NCBI RefSeq assembly: GCF_040096055.1
Contig: NZ_JBBMFK010000002.1
Location: 1-64,000, forward strand
Reading direction: 5' to 3'
DNA length: 64,000 bases
DNA from: Pseudoflavonifractor intestinihominis
GTDB taxonomy: Bacteria > Bacillota > Clostridia > Oscillospirales > Oscillospiraceae
Shown: positions 43,165 through 51,019 of the stretch, piece after piece
Layout: every line of letters starts with the position of its first letter
How positions within the stretch are numbered: position 1 is the first letter of the stretch
Made by a program: the position numbers and the translations under genes
The notes under the pieces: generated by a model
What the model was told of the DNA's origin: nothing
The model's input: the letters and a program-made list of their open reading frames with translations, nothing else
Database searches by the model: none

Positions 43165-43524
43165 CTAAAATGCGTTCTCAAGATAGATGATGCGGGGCTG
43201 GGCCGTGGCCGTCCCCTGGGGGGCATAGACCTCCGCCACGTCAAACCGGGGCTGCCGCTCTGTGGGGTTCTGGGCCAGATAGAGCTCCGCTGTGGTGCGC
43301 AGGCGCGCCTGCTTGCCCCGGTCCACAGCGGCCCGGCCGGGGGCGAAGCGGTCGCTTTTGCGCAGCTTGACCTCTACAAAGAGGAGATACGGGCCGTCCT
43401 CCGCAATGAGATCGATCTCCCCGAAGCGGGTCCGGTATCCCGAGGCCACCACCCGGCAGCCCCTCCGCCGCAGCTCTTCCGCCACCAGGGACTCCCCCCA
43501 GCGGCCCAGCAGGCTGGTGTTCAT
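43165..43524 (-). CDS. YraN/UPF0102-family endonuclease-like protein
   Basis: The 119-aa protein has a PD-(D/E)xK nuclease-like core: GEIDLIAEDG followed by LLFVEVKLRKSDRFAPG. The start MNTSLLGRWGESLVAEELRRRG is typical. Catalytic activity and substrate are not established for the family. The gene lies between rnhB and the dipeptidase, and the rbgA-rnhB-yraN order is conserved. Confidence 0.93.
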   Translation of the reverse strand: MNTSLLGRWGESLVAEELRRRGCRVVASGYRTRFGEIDLIAEDGPYLLFVEVKLRKSDRFAPGRAAVDRGKQARLRTTAELYLAQNPTERQPRFDVAEVYAPQGTATAQPRIIYLENAF

Positions 43525-43565
43525 ACGCCCTCTCTCCTCTTTTTGCTGTAAAGCTTTTCTGCTAT

Positions 43566-44198
43566 TCAGTTATTGTCCTGAGCGGCCTCCGGCTTTTTCA
43601 GAAAACTCTTTCTATGGATCGGGCAGGGACCGTATTTCATCAGCAGCTCAAAGTGCCGCTTGGTGCCGTAGCCCTTGTGCCGCTCGAACTCATACTCCGG
43701 GTACAGCTTCGCCATCTCCTCCATGTAGCGGTCCCGGCTCACCTTGGCCAGGATGGATGCAGCGGCGATATTGGCGCTCCGCCCGTCTCCCTTGACCACG
43801 GTCTCGTGGGCGATGGTGATGCCATTGTCCCGGTTTCCGTCGATCAGGGCGTAGTCCGGCGCGGGGTCCAGGGCCTGAATGGCCAGCTCCATGGCCTTCA
43901 TGCGGGCGTTGAGGATGTTGATGGCGTCAATCTCCTTCTCGTCCACCGACGCCACCGCCCAGGCCGCTGCCTTCTCCCTGATCTCATCAAAGAGCCGGTC
44001 CCGCCGCTTGGGGGTCACCTTTTTGGAGTCGTTCAGCCCATCCAGAATCAGGCCTTCAGGGAGGATCACCGCTCCGGCGTACACCGGACCGGCCAGGGGG
44101 CCCGCCCCCGCCTCATCGGCGCCGCAGATGAGCCGGTACCCCCGCTCCTTGCAGGCGCGTTCGATCTCCCACAGGTCAACCTGCACCGTCTGCTTCAT
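43566..44198 (-). CDS. rnhB: Ribonuclease HII
   Basis: This enzyme removes ribonucleotides and RNA primers from DNA-RNA hybrids. The 210-aa protein has the catalytic D28 and E29 in GADEAGAGPLAGP, the DSKKVTPKRRDRL motif and the IDGNRDN Asp. It overlaps rbgA by four bases. Confidence 0.96.
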   Translation of the reverse strand: MKQTVQVDLWEIERACKERGYRLICGADEAGAGPLAGPVYAGAVILPEGLILDGLNDSKKVTPKRRDRLFDEIREKAAAWAVASVDEKEIDAINILNARMKAMELAIQALDPAPDYALIDGNRDNGITIAHETVVKGDGRSANIAAASILAKVSRDRYMEEMAKLYPEYEFERHKGYGTKRHFELLMKYGPCPIHRKSFLKKPEAAQDNN

Positions 44199-45082
44199 TC
44201 TGCTTCCTCCGCAACCGTCTGGGGTTTCTCCAGTGTAAAGCGTCCTAGCTTTCCAGCGCGGAACTCATCCAGCAGCACCTTTCCCATCCGCTCCGTGTCC
44301 GGCTCGCCGCCGGAAATGAGGAATCCACGCTTCCGGGCCGCCTGCTCCAGGAGGGCATAGCCGTAGGCAAGGCCCTCCTCCTCGCCCCGCTCCGGCACCG
44401 CCACCTTGTAGCGCTCCGTCAGGGCGGCGGGATAGGCGGCCGCCAGCTCCTCCATCAGGTGGCAGGCCAGGGTCTCGGTGTCCATGATCTCGTCCTTCAC
44501 CGCGCCGGTAAAGGCCAGATGGAGGCCGGTCTGGGGGTCCTCAAACTTGGGCCACAGGATACCCGGCGTGTCCAGCAGGTCCAGGCCGGAATCCACCGCC
44601 ACCCACTGCTTGCCCCGGGTGACGCCCGGCTTGTCGCTGGCCTTGGCCGACTTCCGGCGGGCTACCTTATTGATAAAGGTGGACTTGCCCACGTTGGGCA
44701 CGCCCACGATCATGGCGCGGATGAGCCGCCCCACCTGGCCCTTGGCCTGCCACTGCTGGATCTTGTCCTTCAGGACCTCCTTGACCACGGGAGAGAACTG
44801 GTTGATCCCTTTCCCCTCCTTGGCGTCGGTCTCCAGCACGGACCAGCCCTTGCCCCTGAACCAGTCCCCCCACAGGCGGTTGCCCGCAGGGTCGGCCTGG
44901 TCGGCCCGGTTGAGCACGATGAGGCGGGGCTTCTCCCCCACCAGGGTGTCAATGTCCGGGTTGCGGCTGGAGACAGGGATGCGGGCGTCGATCACCTCGG
45001 CCACAATGTCCACGTACTTCAGGTTCTCGGCGATCATCCGCTGTGTCTTTTTCATATGGCCGGGAAACCACTGAATATCCAT
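44195..45082 (-). CDS. ylqF: Ribosome biogenesis GTPase RbgA/YlqF
   Basis: This circularly permuted GTPase is needed for late 50S assembly. The motif order is permuted: NRADQ near 58-62, GVPNVGKST near 127-135, DTPGIL near 175-180. The RbgA start MDIQWFPGHMKKTQRMI is diagnostic. At 295 aa it is full length. It follows rplS, as in Bacillus, but a putative separate promoter and the rplS terminator lie between. Confidence 0.95.
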   Translation of the reverse strand: MDIQWFPGHMKKTQRMIAENLKYVDIVAEVIDARIPVSSRNPDIDTLVGEKPRLIVLNRADQADPAGNRLWGDWFRGKGWSVLETDAKEGKGINQFSPVVKEVLKDKIQQWQAKGQVGRLIRAMIVGVPNVGKSTFINKVARRKSAKASDKPGVTRGKQWVAVDSGLDLLDTPGILWPKFEDPQTGLHLAFTGAVKDEIMDTETLACHLMEELAAAYPAALTERYKVAVPERGEEEGLAYGYALLEQAARKRGFLISGGEPDTERMGKVLLDEFRAGKLGRFTLEKPQTVAEEAE

Positions 45083-45177
45083 CTTATTTCCTCCGTATTT
45101 CTCAGGCCGCCAAAGGTGCGCTTCTGCGGCCGCAGACTCTGCTTCCTCTATCCGGGGTGCTTCGCCCAGTGGATTTC

Positions 45178-45206
45178 ATTATACACAACTCTACCGGAAA
45201 ATGGAA
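45178..45206 (-). promoter_or_regulatory. Possible promoter for ylqF
   Basis: Minus-strand TATAAT with a weak -35 (TTCCAT) 17 bp away, about 95 bp before the ylqF start codon and just after the rplS terminator. Confidence 0.45.
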
Positions 45207-45238
45207 CCCTGTCCGGTTTGTTTTATAAGAATGCAAAT

Positions 45239-45264
45239 GGGGAGCCGCCTCCCGGCGGCTCCCC
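45239..45264 (-). terminator. Terminator after rplS
   Basis: An 11-bp GC stem with TCCC loop (45239-45249 with 45254-45264) lies 15 bp beyond the rplS stop codon. The minus strand continues CATTTGCATTCTT, only moderately T-rich. Confidence 0.6.
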
Positions 45265-45279
45265 TTCTGCGGTTCTGGA

Positions 45280-45621
45280 TTAGAGCTTCTCCTTGATCTT
45301 GGCGCTCTTGCCCACGCGGTCGCGCAGGTAGTAGAGCTTGGCACGGCGGACCTTGCCGTGACGGACGACCTCGATCTTCTCGGTGGAGGGAGCATGGATG
45401 GGGAAAACCTTCTCCACGCCAACGCCATAGGAGACACGGCGAACCGTGACAGTCTCCTCAATGCCGCCGTGCTTCTTGGCAATCACGGTACCCTCGAACA
45501 CCTGGGTACGCTCGCGGTTGCCTTCCTTGACCTTGATGGACACGCGGACGGTGTCGCCCACTTCGCACTTGGGGGGCTCGGCCTTGAGGTGCTTCTCGGT
45601 AAATGCCTTCATGAGATCCAT
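45280..45621 (-). CDS. rplS: 50S ribosomal protein L19
   Basis: L19 sits at the 30S-50S interface. The 113-aa protein has the family blocks GDTVRVSIKVKEGNRERTQ and FEGTVIAKKHGG, and ends with the KLYYLRDRVGKSAKIKEKL region. A strong promoter lies 100 bp upstream. The leader of about 95 nt is long enough for an L19-type autoregulatory structure, but I could not confirm one. Confidence 0.97.
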   Translation of the reverse strand: MDLMKAFTEKHLKAEPPKCEVGDTVRVSIKVKEGNRERTQVFEGTVIAKKHGGIEETVTVRRVSYGVGVEKVFPIHAPSTEKIEVVRHGKVRRAKLYYLRDRVGKSAKIKEKL

Positions 45622-45720
45622 TATAATTTCCTCCTAGTTTATAGGCGTTCATGCCCGCTTTCTGTCGCCAGGCACAGTTCCCGGCAGCGGCAGAGGACCA
45701 CCCTTTATTGAGACTGAAAT

Positions 45721-45749
45721 ATGATATCACAGGCTTTTCCAAAATGCAA
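45721..45749 (-). promoter_or_regulatory. Strong promoter for rplS
   Basis: Minus-strand TTGCAT, 17-bp spacer ending CCTGTGA, TATCAT. The TGA immediately before the -10 gives an extended -10, and the same CCTGTG precedes the -10 of both tRNA promoters. Confidence 0.75.
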
Positions 45750-45871
45750 GAAAAACTTCTGTTTTCCTGTTTTTCTTTCTCCTTTACACCCTGCGTGGTG
45801 TCTGGATTTCTCCGCTTCACTGGCACCTGCGCCCTTCTCTGCATAGGATATGGCAAAAAGGAGGTATCCCC

Positions 45872-46615
45872 ATGCCCAAAATCTATCTCTCCCCCTCCAC
45901 CCAGGAGAACAACCTCTACGTCAACGGCGGCACGGAAGAGGAGTGGATGAACCGCCTGGCCGACGCCATGGAGCCCTATCTCGTCTCCAGCGGCATCCAG
46001 TTCACCCGCAACACGCCGGACATGACCGCCGCGTCCTCCATCACCGCCTCCAACGCCGGACAGTACGACCTCCATCTGGCCCTCCACTCCAACGCCGCCC
46101 CTGACGGGCAGTACGGCCAGATCAGGGGCATTATTGTCTTCTACTACCCCACCTCGCCCAGGGGAAAGCGGGCGGCGGTCATCATGGCCGACAATCTGAA
46201 GACCATCTACCCCCTTCCCAACAACGTCCGGGCAGAGGGCACCACCTCCATCGGCGAAGTGCGCCGGGTCAGAGCTCCGGCGGTCTTCCTGGAGCTGGGC
46301 TACCACGACAACCCGGACGACGCCGCCTGGGTGAAGAACAACCTGGAATCCATCGCCCGCAATCTGGTTCTCTCCCTCACCGAGTACTTCGGCATCCCCT
46401 TCCTCATCCCGATCCCGCCCCGGCAGGGTGTCGTGGATGTCAACTGGGGCTATCTCAATATCCGCAGCCGCCCGGATACCTCCGGCCAGGTCATCGCCAA
46501 GGCCTACGACGGCACCCGGCTCACTGTGGTGAACCAGTGGCAGGGCTGGTATCTGGTGCGGTTTGACGGCGTGGTGGGATACGCCAGCAGCGACTTCATC
46601 ACCCTGCTCTCCTGA
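45872..46615 (+). CDS. N-acetylmuramoyl-L-alanine amidase-like protein with SH3 domain
   Basis: Residues 1 to about 160 match the Amidase_3 fold, with LALHSNAA carrying the second zinc histidine and ELGYHDN carrying the catalytic Glu. The usual N-terminal D-x-G-H-G-G zinc motif is replaced by IYLSPSTQENNLYVNGG, where no His is present. A bacterial SH3 domain (about 167-247) would bind peptidoglycan. There is no signal peptide. The ATG follows AAGGAGG. It is the first plus-strand gene of the window and is followed 15 bp later by a LysM-GH18 gene, so both are probably mother-cell or spore-wall proteins. Confidence 0.85.
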   Translation: MPKIYLSPSTQENNLYVNGGTEEEWMNRLADAMEPYLVSSGIQFTRNTPDMTAASSITASNAGQYDLHLALHSNAAPDGQYGQIRGIIVFYYPTSPRGKRAAVIMADNLKTIYPLPNNVRAEGTTSIGEVRRVRAPAVFLELGYHDNPDDAAWVKNNLESIARNLVLSLTEYFGIPFLIPIPPRQGVVDVNWGYLNIRSRPDTSGQVIAKAYDGTRLTVVNQWQGWYLVRFDGVVGYASSDFITLLS

Positions 46616-46630
46616 GCGGGAGGCCGCGCC

Positions 46631-47911
46631 ATGGTAATCCATGTGGTCGCCCCCGGCGACACCCTTTTCTCCATCTCCTCCACTTACGGCGTCCCGCTCT
46701 CCTTGCTCGCCATTGACAACGGCCTGGCCCCTCCCTACCGCCTGGCAGTGGGGCAGGCGCTGGTGGTGCAGTTTCCCCGGCTGACCCACACCGTCCGCCC
46801 TGGCGAGACCCTCTCCGCCATCGCCGGTCGGTACGGCATCTCTCTCCGGCAGTTGCTGCGCAACAACCCGGTTGTGGGCGGCGGCTCCCTCATCTACCCC
46901 GGCCAGACCCTGGTCATCGCCTTCCAGGGCGAGAAACTGGGCGCCCTCACCGTCAACGGCTATGCCTATCCCTTCATCGGACAGAGCGAGCTTCAGTCCC
47001 TTCTCCCCTACCTCACCTACCTGACGCCCTTTACCTACGGCATCACCCCTCAGGGCGGGCTGATCCCGCCCGACGACAGCCAGCTGACCGCCGCGGCGCT
47101 CCAGGGCGGCGCCGCCCCGCTGCTCCACCTCTCCACCCTGACGGAGGACGGCAGCTTCTCCAACCAACTGGCCGGCCTGGTGCTCCGCGATATGGCCGTG
47201 CAGGATGCGCTGATCGACAATCTGGAGCGGACTGTGCAGGAGCAGGGCTATCGGGGGCTGGACGTGGACTTCGAGTTTGTACCCGCCCAGGACGCGGGCG
47301 CCTATGCGGACTTTCTGGCCCGACTGTCCCACAGATTCAACCCCATGGGCTGCCTGGTCGTCGCCGCGCTGGCCCCCAAGACCTCCGCCGAGCAGGAGGG
47401 GCTCCTCTACGAGGGCCACAACTACCGCGCCATCGGCCAGGCCGTAGACCGGGCGTTTCTCATGACCTATGAGTGGGGCTACACCTACGGCCCGCCCATG
47501 GCGGTGGCGCCGCTGCCCAACGTGCGGCAGGTGGTGGAGTACGCCCTGACGGAGATCCCGGCGAAAAAGCTGTGGCTGGGCATCCCCAACTACGGCTATG
47601 ACTGGACGCTCCCCTTTGTCCAGGGAGAGAGCCGGGCCAAATCCATCTCCAGCCAGGAGGCGGTGGCCCTGGCGGTCCAGTACGGCGCAGAGATCCAGTA
47701 CTCCCCACAGGCCCAGTCCCCTTTCTTCCAATACACCGACGAGGCCGGCGCCGTCCACCAGGTCTGGTTTGAGGACGCCCGCAGCATCCGGGCCAAGCTG
47801 GCCCTTGTGCCCCGGTACGGCCTGAGCGGCGTGGGCTACTGGAACCTGATGCGGGCCTTTCCCCAGAACTGGCGGGTGCTCAACAGTCTGTACGATATTC
47901 TGGACCCGTGA
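46631..47911 (+). CDS. LysM-GH18 peptidoglycan hydrolase (SleL/YaaH-like)
   Basis: Two LysM domains (about 3-48 and 52-97) bind glycan. A GH18 domain (about 105-426) follows, with the catalytic D-x-D-x-E motif DVDFE at 211-215, so E215 can act. This architecture is that of SleL/YaaH, the cortical-fragment N-acetylglucosaminidase of spore germination. There is no signal peptide, as expected for a protein made in the mother cell. It is encoded 15 bp after the amidase with a GGGAGG ribosome-binding site. At 426 aa it is full length. Confidence 0.92.
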   Translation: MVIHVVAPGDTLFSISSTYGVPLSLLAIDNGLAPPYRLAVGQALVVQFPRLTHTVRPGETLSAIAGRYGISLRQLLRNNPVVGGGSLIYPGQTLVIAFQGEKLGALTVNGYAYPFIGQSELQSLLPYLTYLTPFTYGITPQGGLIPPDDSQLTAAALQGGAAPLLHLSTLTEDGSFSNQLAGLVLRDMAVQDALIDNLERTVQEQGYRGLDVDFEFVPAQDAGAYADFLARLSHRFNPMGCLVVAALAPKTSAEQEGLLYEGHNYRAIGQAVDRAFLMTYEWGYTYGPPMAVAPLPNVRQVVEYALTEIPAKKLWLGIPNYGYDWTLPFVQGESRAKSISSQEAVALAVQYGAEIQYSPQAQSPFFQYTDEAGAVHQVWFEDARSIRAKLALVPRYGLSGVGYWNLMRAFPQNWRVLNSLYDILDP

Positions 47912-47999
47912 GCCCGGCGAATCGGAGCGGATTTTATCATTCATAATTTGTTCACGCCCCGTTCGTAATCTGTCCATCACTTTCCAGCCGGATGTGGTA

Positions 48000-48183
48000 T
48001 CCTTATCATCGTCAGGAACCCATACAACTGACCTCCTCCCTCTCTTTTTTCCAGGAACCTACACTGTCTCCCCGCAGAGCGGCAATCGCTCTCTGCGGGG
48101 ATGACAGACCAAAATCACAGTGTCCCAGCGGGATGCTTTTATCAGGATATGACTTGAGACGCGGCAGAGCCGCGTCTCTTTTT
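48000..48183 (+). ncRNA. Possible structured non-coding RNA (6S-like?)
   Basis: A 250-bp gap between the GH18 stop and a strong terminator carries no gene but is highly structured. TATCCT (48000-48005) can pair with AGGATA (48144-48149). A long apical hairpin spans about 48064-48107 (CTGTC plus TCCCCGCAGAG with its complement). Between these lie two unpaired arms, one pyrimidine-rich (CTCCTCCCTCTC). A closing stem, a central bubble and an apical hairpin suggest a 6S-type layout, but I cannot match the 6S consensus from memory. A possible promoter (TTTCCA, 17 bp, TATCAT) overlaps the proposed 5' arm, which is a difficulty. Confidence 0.3.
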
Positions 48184-48185
48184 GT
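48156..48185 (+). terminator. Strong plus-strand terminator
   Basis: A 10-bp stem GAGACGCGGC/GCCGCGTCTC with an AGA loop is followed by TTTTTG. It ends the amidase-GH18 transcript or the candidate non-coding RNA. Confidence 0.85.
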
Positions 48186-48232
48186 CCTCCTATCCCCGGA
48201 GGAAATTTTTTCGGGAAATTTGAAATTTCCTC

Positions 48233-48261
48233 TTGCATTCTATCTCTTCCTGTGATATTAT
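48233..48261 (+). promoter_or_regulatory. Promoter for first tRNA-Arg
   Basis: TTGCAT, 17-bp spacer ending CCTGTGA, TATTAT (extended -10). It is located about 49 bp before the mature tRNA 5' end. Confidence 0.8.
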
Positions 48262-48309
48262 AATCAAGTCGTCAGCGAGCGGTTGTAAAAATCGCCAGCA
48301 AAGCGATAT

Positions 48310-48386
48310 GCGGCTGTAGCTCAGTTGGATAGAGTGACTGGCTACGAACCAGTAGGTCGGGGGTTCGAATCCCTTCAGCCGTACCA
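48310..48386 (+). tRNA. tRNA-Arg(ACG), copy 1
   Basis: The cloverleaf is complete at 77 nt with CCA encoded. Acceptor GCGGCTG pairs with CAGCCGT (first pair G-U). The D-arm is GCTC/GAGT. The anticodon stem ACTGG/CCAGT encloses loop CTACGAA, so the anticodon is ACG. The T-loop is TTCGAAT. The adenosine at position 34 would be deaminated to inosine to read CGU, CGC and CGA. Confidence 0.96.
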
Positions 48387-48428
48387 ATAGGCTTCTGAAA
48401 TCGTAAGGTTTCAGAAGCCTATTGTTTT
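48387..48428 (+). terminator. Terminator after tRNA-Arg copy 1
   Basis: A 15-bp stem (AATAGGCTTCTGAAA and its complement, loop of eight) starts at the CCA end and is followed by GTTTTA. The same stem follows copy 2. Confidence 0.85.
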
Positions 48429-48465
48429 ACTCTCAGAAGTTTTTCGTTTTTTTCTCATTTTTTAC

Positions 48466-48494
48466 TTGCATTCTCTCCTCCCCTGTGGTATTAT
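48466..48494 (+). promoter_or_regulatory. Promoter for second tRNA-Arg
   Basis: TTGCAT, 17-bp spacer ending CCTGTGG, TATTAT. It is nearly identical in plan to the promoter of copy 1. Confidence 0.8.
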
Positions 48495-48530
48495 AGGTAA
48501 GCTGTCAGCAAGAGATATGCAAAGCAGTAT

Positions 48531-48607
48531 GCGGCTGTAGCTCAGTTGGATAGAGTGACTGGCTACGAACCAGTAGGTCGGGGGTTCGAATCCCTTCAGC
48601 CGTACCA
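48531..48607 (+). tRNA. tRNA-Arg(ACG), copy 2
   Basis: It is identical over all 77 nt to the copy at 48310-48386, with anticodon ACG and encoded CCA. The repeat of promoter, gene and terminator at a 221-bp offset points to a tandem duplication. Confidence 0.96.
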
Positions 48608-48650
48608 ATAGGCTTCTGAAATCGCAAGGTTTCAGAAGCCTATTGCTTTA
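48608..48650 (+). terminator. Terminator after tRNA-Arg copy 2
   Basis: The same 15-bp stem as after copy 1, with one loop base changed (TCGCAAGG instead of TCGTAAGG), followed by GCTTTA. Confidence 0.85.
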
Positions 48651-48686
48651 TCTGTCCTGCACGGATTTTATCCCATATTTGACGGT

Positions 48687-48733
48687 AAAGCGCCAGAAGC
48701 GTCTGAGATAAGACGCTTCTGGCGCTTTATTTT
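48687..48733. terminator. 18-bp stem between convergent tRNA and P-loop gene
   Basis: A perfect 18-bp inverted repeat (48687-48704 with 48711-48728, loop GAGATA) has ATTTTT on the plus side. It lies between the second tRNA (plus) and the P-loop gene (minus) and probably stops transcription from both. Confidence 0.75.
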
Positions 48734-48747
48734 TCCAATCGTTCCTT

Positions 48748-49188
48748 TTATCGGCCGGCAATGTTTTGGATCTCAGCGCAGAGCTGTCCCAGATCATACT
48801 GCCCGGAGACTATGTGAATCTGATGGACCTCCTTGTCAAAGCAGCCGTGCTTCCGCTCCAGCATGGCCGCCACAGGCGCGGGCAGCGTCCCGTGCATGCG
48901 GAGTGCAAATCTGTCTTTGATCGTATCCAGATCCGCTGTCACCAGAATGCGAATTGCCCGCTCCGGCAGCAGCGCTAGATGCTCCTGCTCGGAGATGACG
49001 TAAATCACGCTCTCGCCCTCCACCGCCTCCTGGAGCTTTTTGCAGAAGAGCTTTTGGGCCACAGCTTCATTGCCGGAGAGGCGCAGATAGTCCCTGCCTG
49101 TATACACCCGGGCGTGAAAAATATCCTTCAGCTGGTCCGCCAGAAAAGACTTGCCGGTGCAACTCTCTCCCATGATACCGATTACCAT
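48748..49188 (-). CDS. Small P-loop nucleotide kinase-like protein
   Basis: The 146-aa protein begins MVIGIMGESCTGKSFLAD, with Walker A GESCTGKS at 7-14. It continues with a shikimate/cytidylate-kinase-like layout, including a ALRMHG segment where a lid would be. I chose the ATG at 49188, which leaves a 10-bp gap after the ABC-F gene; the open frame upstream is only a shadow of that gene. Substrate unknown. It is last in the pcrA/ABC-F group. Confidence 0.82.
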   Translation of the reverse strand: MVIGIMGESCTGKSFLADQLKDIFHARVYTGRDYLRLSGNEAVAQKLFCKKLQEAVEGESVIYVISEQEHLALLPERAIRILVTADLDTIKDRFALRMHGTLPAPVAAMLERKHGCFDKEVHQIHIVSGQYDLGQLCAEIQNIAGR

Positions 49189-49198
49189 ATTGCTCGCC

Positions 49199-50986
49199 TC
49201 ACTGCTGATTCTGTTTTTCGATCTGTTCCGCCAGGTCGTTGAGGTAGACCCACCGGTCCATCTTCTCCTCCAGCTCCCCTTCCAGCTGGGCCTGCTCCTC
49301 CTGGAGCTGCTGGAGGGCCACATAGTCGCTGGCGCATTCCTCCTGCCGGCGCTTCACGTCGGCCACCTTCTCCTCCAGAGCGGCGATCTCGCCGTCGATG
49401 GACTCGTATTCCCGCTGCTCCTTGTAGCTGAATTTCAGCTTTTTGGGTCCCTGGGGCCTCTCCTGCTTCTTCTCAGCTGCCGGAGCTTTGGTCCTGGCCT
49501 TCTCCTCCGCCTGCCGGGCGGCCAGGTACTCGGTGTACCCGCCAGGATAGGCCCGAACCACGCCGTCCGCCTCCACGGCGAACACCCGGCGCACCACTTT
49601 GTCCAGGAAAAACCGGTCGTGGGAGACCGTGACGACCGCCCCGGGGAAGGTCTCCAGATAGTCCTCCAGAATGGCCAGGGTCTGGATATCCAGGTCGTTG
49701 GTGGGCTCGTCCAGCAGCAGCACGTTGGGCGCCGAGGCCAGCACTGCCATCAGGAACAGCCGCCGCTTCTCCCCGCCGGACAGCTTGGAGATGGGACTGT
49801 ACTGGATGTCCCCCGGGAACAGGAATTTGTCCAACAGCTGGGTGGCGGTGAGAGTGCCCTCAGGGGTCTCGATATAGTTTCCGATCTCCTTGACGTAGTC
49901 GATGACCCGAGTCTCCGGGGGCATGACGGGGTTTTCCTGGCTGAAGTATCCGATGCGTACCGTCTCGCCCCGCTCAATCTCTCCCCTATCCGGGGTCAGC
50001 CGGCCGGCGATCAGGTTGAGCAGCGTGGACTTGCCGCTGCCGTTGGTGCCCACAATGCCGATCCGGTCGTCCCGCAGGAGCATGCAGTCAAAGTCCCGCA
50101 GCACTGTCCGCCCCTCAAAGGACTTGGTCACCCCCCGCAGCTCAATGGTCTTCTTCCCCAGGCGGCTGGAGATGGCCGACAGGGTCAGCTCAGCCCGCTG
50201 CTCCGGGCCCTTCTGCTCCTTCAGGGCCTCGTACCGCTCCAGGCGCTCCCGGCTCTTGGTACCTCTGGCGGTGGGGCCCTGCATCACCCACTGGTACTCC
50301 CGCCGGAGGATGGACTGCCGCTTGCGCTCACTGGCCTGGGCCATCTCCTCCCGCTCCGCCCGGATGCGGAGATAGTCCTCGTAGTTGCCCTCATAGAAAT
50401 AGAGCTTGCCCCGCTCCACCTCCGCCATCCGGGTGACCACCCGCTCCAGGAAGTAGCGGTCGTGGGTCACCATGGCCAGAGCCCCCTTGTACTGGCGGAG
50501 ATAGTCCTCCAGCCAGCGGACCATCTCGCTGTCCAGGTGGTTGGTGGGCTCGTCCAGAATGAGCACGTCGCTCTCGTGGACCAGGGCGGAGGCCATGGCC
50601 ACCCGCTTCCGCTGGCCGCCGGACAGGGTGCCCACACGCTGGTCAAAATCCGTGATGCCCAGCCGGGTGAGGATGGTCTTGGCCTCGTACTCCGCCAGCT
50701 CCCGGGCCTCGGGAGAGAGTCCGGCGAACACCTGCTCCAGCACGGTACGGCTCCCCTCAAAGGCCGGGTTCTGGGGCAGGTACTCCACCCGCACATTGGG
50801 ATCCAGAGAAACGGTACCCTCATCCGGCTCCTCGGCCCCTGCCAGGATCTTCAGCAGCGTGGATTTTCCCGTGCCGTTGATGCCGATGACCCCCAGCTTG
50901 TCCCCCTGGTTCAGGTAGAGGGACACCCCGTCCAGCAGCACCTTGGTGCCGTATGCCTTTTTGATGTGCTCCGCCGACAAGAGCAT
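49199..50986 (-). CDS. ABC-F family ATPase (Uup/YdiF-like)
   Basis: This is a soluble protein with two ABC domains and no membrane part; ABC-F proteins act on stalled or antibiotic-bound ribosomes. The first Walker A is GINGTGKST at 35-43, and its signature is LSGGQRKRVAM. The second domain has GTNGSGKST and LSGGEKRRLF. The linker is charged, and the C-terminal region (about 525-595) is a coiled coil rich in Glu and Gln, as in Uup/YdiF. At 595 aa it is shorter than most antibiotic-resistance ABC-F proteins with long linkers, so a housekeeping role is more likely. Confidence 0.92.
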   Translation of the reverse strand: MLLSAEHIKKAYGTKVLLDGVSLYLNQGDKLGVIGINGTGKSTLLKILAGAEEPDEGTVSLDPNVRVEYLPQNPAFEGSRTVLEQVFAGLSPEARELAEYEAKTILTRLGITDFDQRVGTLSGGQRKRVAMASALVHESDVLILDEPTNHLDSEMVRWLEDYLRQYKGALAMVTHDRYFLERVVTRMAEVERGKLYFYEGNYEDYLRIRAEREEMAQASERKRQSILRREYQWVMQGPTARGTKSRERLERYEALKEQKGPEQRAELTLSAISSRLGKKTIELRGVTKSFEGRTVLRDFDCMLLRDDRIGIVGTNGSGKSTLLNLIAGRLTPDRGEIERGETVRIGYFSQENPVMPPETRVIDYVKEIGNYIETPEGTLTATQLLDKFLFPGDIQYSPISKLSGGEKRRLFLMAVLASAPNVLLLDEPTNDLDIQTLAILEDYLETFPGAVVTVSHDRFFLDKVVRRVFAVEADGVVRAYPGGYTEYLAARQAEEKARTKAPAAEKKQERPQGPKKLKFSYKEQREYESIDGEIAALEEKVADVKRRQEECASDYVALQQLQEEQAQLEGELEEKMDRWVYLNDLAEQIEKQNQQ

Positions 50987-51019
50987 ATGTCATTCCCCTT
51001 TCTGGGTTGCGTTTTTTGC

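Noticed and set aside
45458..47980. 840-codon minus-strand open frame
   Set aside because: It is antisense to the amidase and LysM-GH18 genes, whose catalytic motifs and ribosome-binding sites are clear. Only its last residues coincide with rplS.
48190..48387. 65-codon minus-strand frame beginning MVRLKGFEPPTYWF
   Set aside because: It is antisense to tRNA-Arg copy 1. This kind of frame is a known artefact of tRNA genes.
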